Part shown: positions 4,370 to 7,276 of the stretch, one piece after another
Layout: each line of letters starts with the position of its first letter
How positions within the stretch are numbered: the first letter of the stretch is position 1
From: Candidatus Kerfeldbacteria bacterium
Lineage (GTDB): Bacteria > Patescibacteriota > Patescibacteriia > Veblenbacterales > UBA10138
Assembly: GCA_016234305.1 (NCBI GenBank)
Contig: JACRFM010000066.1
Coordinates: forward strand, 1 to 7,276
DNA length: 7,276 nucleotides
Direction of reading: 5' to 3'
Made by a program: the position numbers and the translations under genes
Notes under the pieces: generated by a model
Database searches by the model: none
Told to the model about the DNA's origin: nothing
The model's input: the letters and a program-made list of their open reading frames with translations, nothing else

Positions 4370-6481
4370 TTATTTTAAATAGGCGGCGAACTCTATTTGG
4401 TAAACAGCCGTATTATCAGCCACATACAAAATTTGTTTAGCGCTGTCTACCGCCAAACTATTTATTGATTGCAATTCAGGGAACAATAGTCGCGCGGCTA
4501 ATTTGCCCTGTTTATCAACCAAGGCGATGGCCTTGTCTGATTTATTAAGCAGGTAAAGATAATCAATTTCACCGGAGGTGCGAATCAGGTCATAAGGTTT
4601 AAGCGGGGCGATTGTCTGTATGGCAAAATCCTGCTTCCTGCCGTTTTTAAATTTGGCAATTTTATCCGGCCAGATAACGTAGATGGCGCCATCAACCGCC
4701 AATGATTTAGCGCCGCTTAAATTATTGTCGGTAGTGCGCAGCCAGTTAGTGGCGCCAGCCAGTTGATTATTTTGCAGGGTAGTTCGGTACAGACTGGTGG
4801 TCTTTTGATTTAAATAATAAAGTTTGTTCTGATAAAAATTGGCGTCCTTCATTAGTTGAACTTTTTCCAGTTTAGTGATTTGGCCGCTGGCCAGGTCAAT
4901 AGTTAGTTGTTTATTTGAGTCACTTTGGATTAGCAGGGCGCTGTCCGAAATAGCCGCAAGTTGAGTATTGCCGAAATCGGCCGGTAGTTTAATAGTTTTG
5001 TTCACCCTGCCAGCGGCATTAAGGCTGGTGATACTGCTTACGCTGGTTAGCCATAGCGAATTTTTTTGCCAAGCCAAGGCGATGGAAGGCTTGGAACTTT
5101 CCAGCAAGTTGTACCAAGGAGTAAGGGCGGTTAAAGCTGTTTCCCGATTAAGACGGCGCCAGAGAGCCTGCAAGTTATTGTTTAAAGCTTGGTATTGGTT
5201 GGTGCGCAGGCCGGTGTTTTGCGGCAGTTCGGCCAGCAATTTTTGCGCCGCCAATAAATAATCTTGCGCTTTTTTGTCGTCGCGATAAATCATCGCGGCT
5301 TGGGCGGCGGCTTCGTTTTCAGTGAGACGGGTTAATAAAAGATTATATCGGTCGTTGTCAGCTTGTTTGAGTTGATTTTTCCCCGAGGTAACAATACTTT
5401 GACAAAAAACGGTTAATAACAGCCAGGCTATTATTAGGATTAGGCGGTGGTTTATTTTAAGGTTTTGCCACCAGACAATTTTTATTTCCAGCCACCAGCT
5501 GATAGTTTGTTTAATAGTGGTCCGGTTTTTTAGCCAAGCCAGTTTGGCAAAAGTCGTTTGCAATTTAAGATTTAAATTAGTCAGCTGCTTGCGCAACTGG
5601 AGCTGGCGGCGTGGTTTGACTGGAGGGGTAATTACGGCCGGAGCGGAGGAGATGGCGGCAATTTCCGGCAGTTGATTCTCGGGCGAGGGGCGGCGGGGTC
5701 GTTTCCAGAATTTTTTAAACCAAGCGCCTAAACTCGGTTTTAACATCTCAGCCGTTTGAATTTTAGTGGCTAATAAATGATTCATAGACGGCGCAGTGCC
5801 GCTGACCACGGCGGGCTGTTGGAATTTTAGAGCGATTACCCCCAAAGGGCTGTGATGCGGCAGACTAGCGGTAAATTGTTCAATTTCCCTTAGAGCCGCG
5901 CCGGGCAAGTGTTCGTTGAATAAATGTTTTATTTTATCAATGGTAAAATAATCAAGCAAACTGATGCTGGAAATAATAAAAGTTTCACCAGATTCAATTT
6001 GGCCGCAGCTTAAATTTTCAAAAGTCGGTTTGGTTAAACGCCTGCCGCGGTCACGCGGAGTGCTTTGGCTGATATTGGTTAAATGGTCACTACTAGTGAG
6101 TAGCGTACTGATGTATCCCAAACTGGATAAAGCAACGGCTTGTCCTTGCACAATAGCCAGAGCTAAGTGATAACGCGGCGCCAAAGGATTGCCAAGCAGG
6201 CGGCCGTACATTAGCAGAGTCCGGTTGATGGCTAACAGAATTTGTTCCAAAGCCGCGTCCGGCGGCAGATTGAGTGAGGCTAACTCTTGCCATTTGGTTT
6301 CCAGGGCGCCAGTTAGAGCCGCCATGAATTCTTGGGCAGTAGGGACTGCTAAATTAAGTTCAGCTAAAAACACTAAAGTTCCGCTGGGTGATGGCCAAAC
6401 CAAAGCGGTTAAACGCGTATCATGAGTGGGCAGGGTAAGGGTGGCTACTTTAGTGGTTTGATTGCTGCTGCTCGTAGGCAT
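4370..6481 (-). CDS. Single-pass membrane protein with degenerate PP2C-like domain and extracytoplasmic propeller-like domain
   Basis: I do not know a named function. Residues 1-225 resemble a PPM/PP2C (SpoIIE-like) phosphatase fold: a SGTLVFLAEL strand (33-42), ALAIVQGQAVALSSLGYISTLL (107-128), GETFIISSISLLDYF (165-179) and PLGVIALKF (212-220). The places where PP2C enzymes carry metal-binding aspartates (DGMGG, GDS, DNxT) instead read AEL, SSLGY and HSP, so it may be a pseudophosphatase. Residues 250-345 are a basic, Trp-rich linker. Residues 347-364 are the only clear membrane helix, with positive charge before it placing the N-terminus inside. Residues 367-450 are helical, probably coiled coil. 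Residues 465-700 are repeated beta-rich segments (SLAVDSAKQILYVADN, 675-690) resembling an NHL-like propeller. It is divergent from the winged-helix gene. No strong Shine-Dalgarno; the start fits the promoter position. The fold assignment is from memory. Confidence 0.7.
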   Translation of the reverse strand: MPTSSSNQTTKVATLTLPTHDTRLTALVWPSPSGTLVFLAELNLAVPTAQEFMAALTGALETKWQELASLNLPPDAALEQILLAINRTLLMYGRLLGNPLAPRYHLALAIVQGQAVALSSLGYISTLLTSSDHLTNISQSTPRDRGRRLTKPTFENLSCGQIESGETFIISSISLLDYFTIDKIKHLFNEHLPGAALREIEQFTASLPHHSPLGVIALKFQQPAVVSGTAPSMNHLLATKIQTAEMLKPSLGAWFKKFWKRPRRPSPENQLPEIAAISSAPAVITPPVKPRRQLQLRKQLTNLNLKLQTTFAKLAWLKNRTTIKQTISWWLEIKIVWWQNLKINHRLILIIAWLLLTVFCQSIVTSGKNQLKQADNDRYNLLLTRLTENEAAAQAAMIYRDDKKAQDYLLAAQKLLAELPQNTGLRTNQYQALNNNLQALWRRLNRETALTALTPWYNLLESSKPSIALAWQKNSLWLTSVSSITSLNAAGRVNKTIKLPADFGNTQLAAISDSALLIQSDSNKQLTIDLASGQITKLEKVQLMKDANFYQNKLYYLNQKTTSLYRTTLQNNQLAGATNWLRTTDNNLSGAKSLAVDGAIYVIWPDKIAKFKNGRKQDFAIQTIAPLKPYDLIRTSGEIDYLYLLNKSDKAIALVDKQGKLAARLLFPELQSINSLAVDSAKQILYVADNTAVYQIEFAAYLK

Positions 6482-6485
6482 AGAC

Positions 6486-6514
6486 TTTACGATTTATAAC
6501 CATTTAAGTATACT
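6486..6514 (+). promoter_or_regulatory. Promoter of the winged-helix gene
   Basis: TTTACG (6486-6491), a 17-nt spacer and TATACT (6509-6514). Start near 6521, giving a leader of about 70 nt that contains the AT-rich inverted repeat. Confidence 0.45.
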
Positions 6515-6536
6515 ATAAAATAAGGTCAAAAGTAAA
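6507..6536 (-). promoter_or_regulatory. Promoter of the membrane protein gene
   Basis: On the minus strand, TTTACT (6536-6531), an 18-nt spacer and TATACT (6512-6507) give a short leader of about 20 nt before the ATG at 6481. Its -10 overlaps the plus-strand -10 through the palindrome AGTATACT (6507-6514). Confidence 0.4.
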
Positions 6537-6587
6537 AAGTCAAATCTAAAAACTAATTTTGCCTTTTGATTTTTGAGTTTTGACTTA
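6523..6587. repeat. AT-rich inverted repeat in the divergent intergenic region
   Basis: AAGTCAAA at 6537-6544 continues as TCTAAAAA and faces GATTTTTGAGTTTTGACTT (6568-6586), its approximate reverse complement. It resembles the rplJ-rplL spacer repeat. Transcribed, it would form a hairpin just upstream of the start of the winged-helix gene. Confidence 0.5.
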
Positions 6588-6592
6588 TACTT

Positions 6593-7159
6593 ATGCTTGA
6601 GCAATTATTTAGTTCACGGACACGCGTTAAATTATTACGGCTCTTTTTGACTAATCCAACCACGGCTTTTTACGTGCGCGAGCTTACCCGTAAAATAGAC
6701 GAGCAATTGAATTCCGTGCGACGTGAATTAGCCAATTTAACCAGTTTAGGCATGGTCACGTCCCATGACAATGCCGATAAAAAATTCTATCAACTCAATC
6801 CTGAATTTGTTTTAAATGACGAGCTTAAGGCCCTTTTGATTAAATCGCAACTACTGACTGAGCAAGCTCTAATTCGTCGCATTCGCGAGGCCGGCAAGAT
6901 TCGTTATTTAGCTCTGACTGGTTCGTTTGTGGGCAGCAAGCAAGTCCCGACTGATATGCTGATTGTTGGCAAGGTAGATAAATTATTATTGACGCGCATT
7001 ATTGACCGGTTTCAGCGGGACATGGGCAGAGAAATAAATTACACGGTTTTAACAACGCGTGAATATAGTGACCGCCGCGATTTAGGCGATAAGTTTTTGG
7101 TTACGATTCTTAATAGCAACAAGGTGGTGGTAGTGGATAATGTTAATGAGGAAGAGTAG
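6593..7159 (+). CDS. Winged-helix DNA-binding protein with degenerate nucleotidyltransferase-like domain
   Basis: The 188 residues suggest a small transcription regulator. Residues 1-70 form a winged helix: LFSSRTRVKLLRLFL (5-19), the helix-turn-helix YVRELTRKIDEQLNSVRRELANLTSLGMV (27-55), and a wing ending KKFYQLN (63-69). Residues 80-100 form a linking helix. Residues 104-182 look like the minimal nucleotidyltransferase (MNT) fold that is often fused to such helices. ALTGSFVG (107-114) matches the GS motif, but the expected DxD reads TDMLIVG (120-126), keeping Asp121 and losing the second acidic residue, so catalysis is doubtful. VVVVDN (178-183) and an acidic tail finish it. No Shine-Dalgarno is visible; the next upstream sequence is AT-rich repeat. 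It probably controls itself and the divergent membrane protein gene, by position only. Confidence 0.72.
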   Translation: MLEQLFSSRTRVKLLRLFLTNPTTAFYVRELTRKIDEQLNSVRRELANLTSLGMVTSHDNADKKFYQLNPEFVLNDELKALLIKSQLLTEQALIRRIREAGKIRYLALTGSFVGSKQVPTDMLIVGKVDKLLLTRIIDRFQRDMGREINYTVLTTREYSDRRDLGDKFLVTILNSNKVVVVDNVNEEE

Positions 7160-7167
7160 TCTAGGAA

Positions 7168-7200
7168 ATTCAAAATGTAAATATCAAAAATCAAAATGAC
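7168..7200. repeat. AT-rich CAAAATG-type repeat
   Basis: CAAAATGTAAATATC and CAAAAATCAAAATGAC repeat the style of 3141-3190. CAAAATGTAAA appears again at 7254-7264, on the far side of the hairpin cluster. Confidence 0.5.
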
Positions 7201-7201
7201 A

Positions 7202-7253
7202 ATAAAAGCTTCGCTTTTATCCCGCCGTGGCGGGATGGTTGCGCGAGGCAACC
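7202..7253. repeat. Three consecutive hairpins after the winged-helix gene
   Basis: ATAAAAGC (7202-7209)/GCTTTTAT (7213-7220), ATCCCGCC (7219-7226)/GGCGGGAT (7229-7236) and GGTTGC (7237-7242)/GCAACC (7248-7253) lie end to end. There is no T-run after the last one, so a terminator role is uncertain. The middle hairpin has the same core as the rplL operon terminator. Confidence 0.65.
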
Positions 7254-7276
7254 AAAATGTAAAAATTGTGAATATA

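Noticed and set aside
4968..5261. Plus-strand frames inside the membrane protein gene (also 5964-6170 and 6189-6425)
   Set aside because: They are antisense shadows of a 703-codon frame with coherent domains and have no own start signals.

Overview
The window looks like a piece of a Candidate Phyla Radiation (Patescibacteria, probably Parcubacteria-like) genome. The reasons are a short isolated rplJ-rplL pair with no Shine-Dalgarno sequence, a lineage-style chimeric membrane protein (PP2C-like domain plus propeller), AT-rich dispersed repeats of the CAAAATCC type, and small intergenic spaces full of hairpin repeats. The standard genetic code fits all genes. This placement is inference from gene style, not from a database match.

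Layout. Positions 1-139 hold the 5' end of an IS5-like insertion sequence whose transposase gene runs off the left edge on the minus strand. Positions 200-549 contain a short palindromic repeat, two promoter-like sequences and a strongly folded, terminator-ended transcript that I read as an independent small RNA. A gene for a cyclopropane-fatty-acid-synthase-family methyltransferase (640-1863) follows, with its own promoter, a good Shine-Dalgarno and a terminator at 2036-2063. A 113-bp cruciform repeat sits between the gene and that terminator.

Positions 2066-2261 are a mosaic of short hairpin repeats. They end at a near-consensus promoter (2262-2290) that starts a leader of about 290 nt. The leader holds an unassigned folded domain (2304-2397) and then a recognisable ribosomal protein L10 leader (2438-2553). 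It leads into rplJ (L10) and rplL (L7/L12), the ribosomal stalk proteins. After rplL there is a displaced second copy of the rplL 3' end joined to a palindromic repeat, then a strong terminator (3849-3882).

The most unusual part is 3896-4360. A GC-rich stretch of about 314 nt, closed on itself by an 8-bp terminal helix and filled with nested helices, lies between two direct repeats. Each repeat carries the same ordered pair of perfect 16-nt palindromes. It contains no convincing gene and matches no RNA class that I can name. It could be a structured RNA with duplicated control sites, or a non-coding mobile cassette.

On the right, a 703-residue single-pass membrane protein (minus strand) has a cytoplasmic PP2C-like domain that seems to have lost its metal-binding residues, and an extracytoplasmic propeller-like domain. 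It is divergent from a small winged-helix regulator with a degenerate nucleotidyltransferase-like domain (6593-7159). Their promoters appear to overlap at one AGTATACT palindrome, which suggests a linked control circuit. The right edge (7163-7276) is repeat sequence with three consecutive hairpins.
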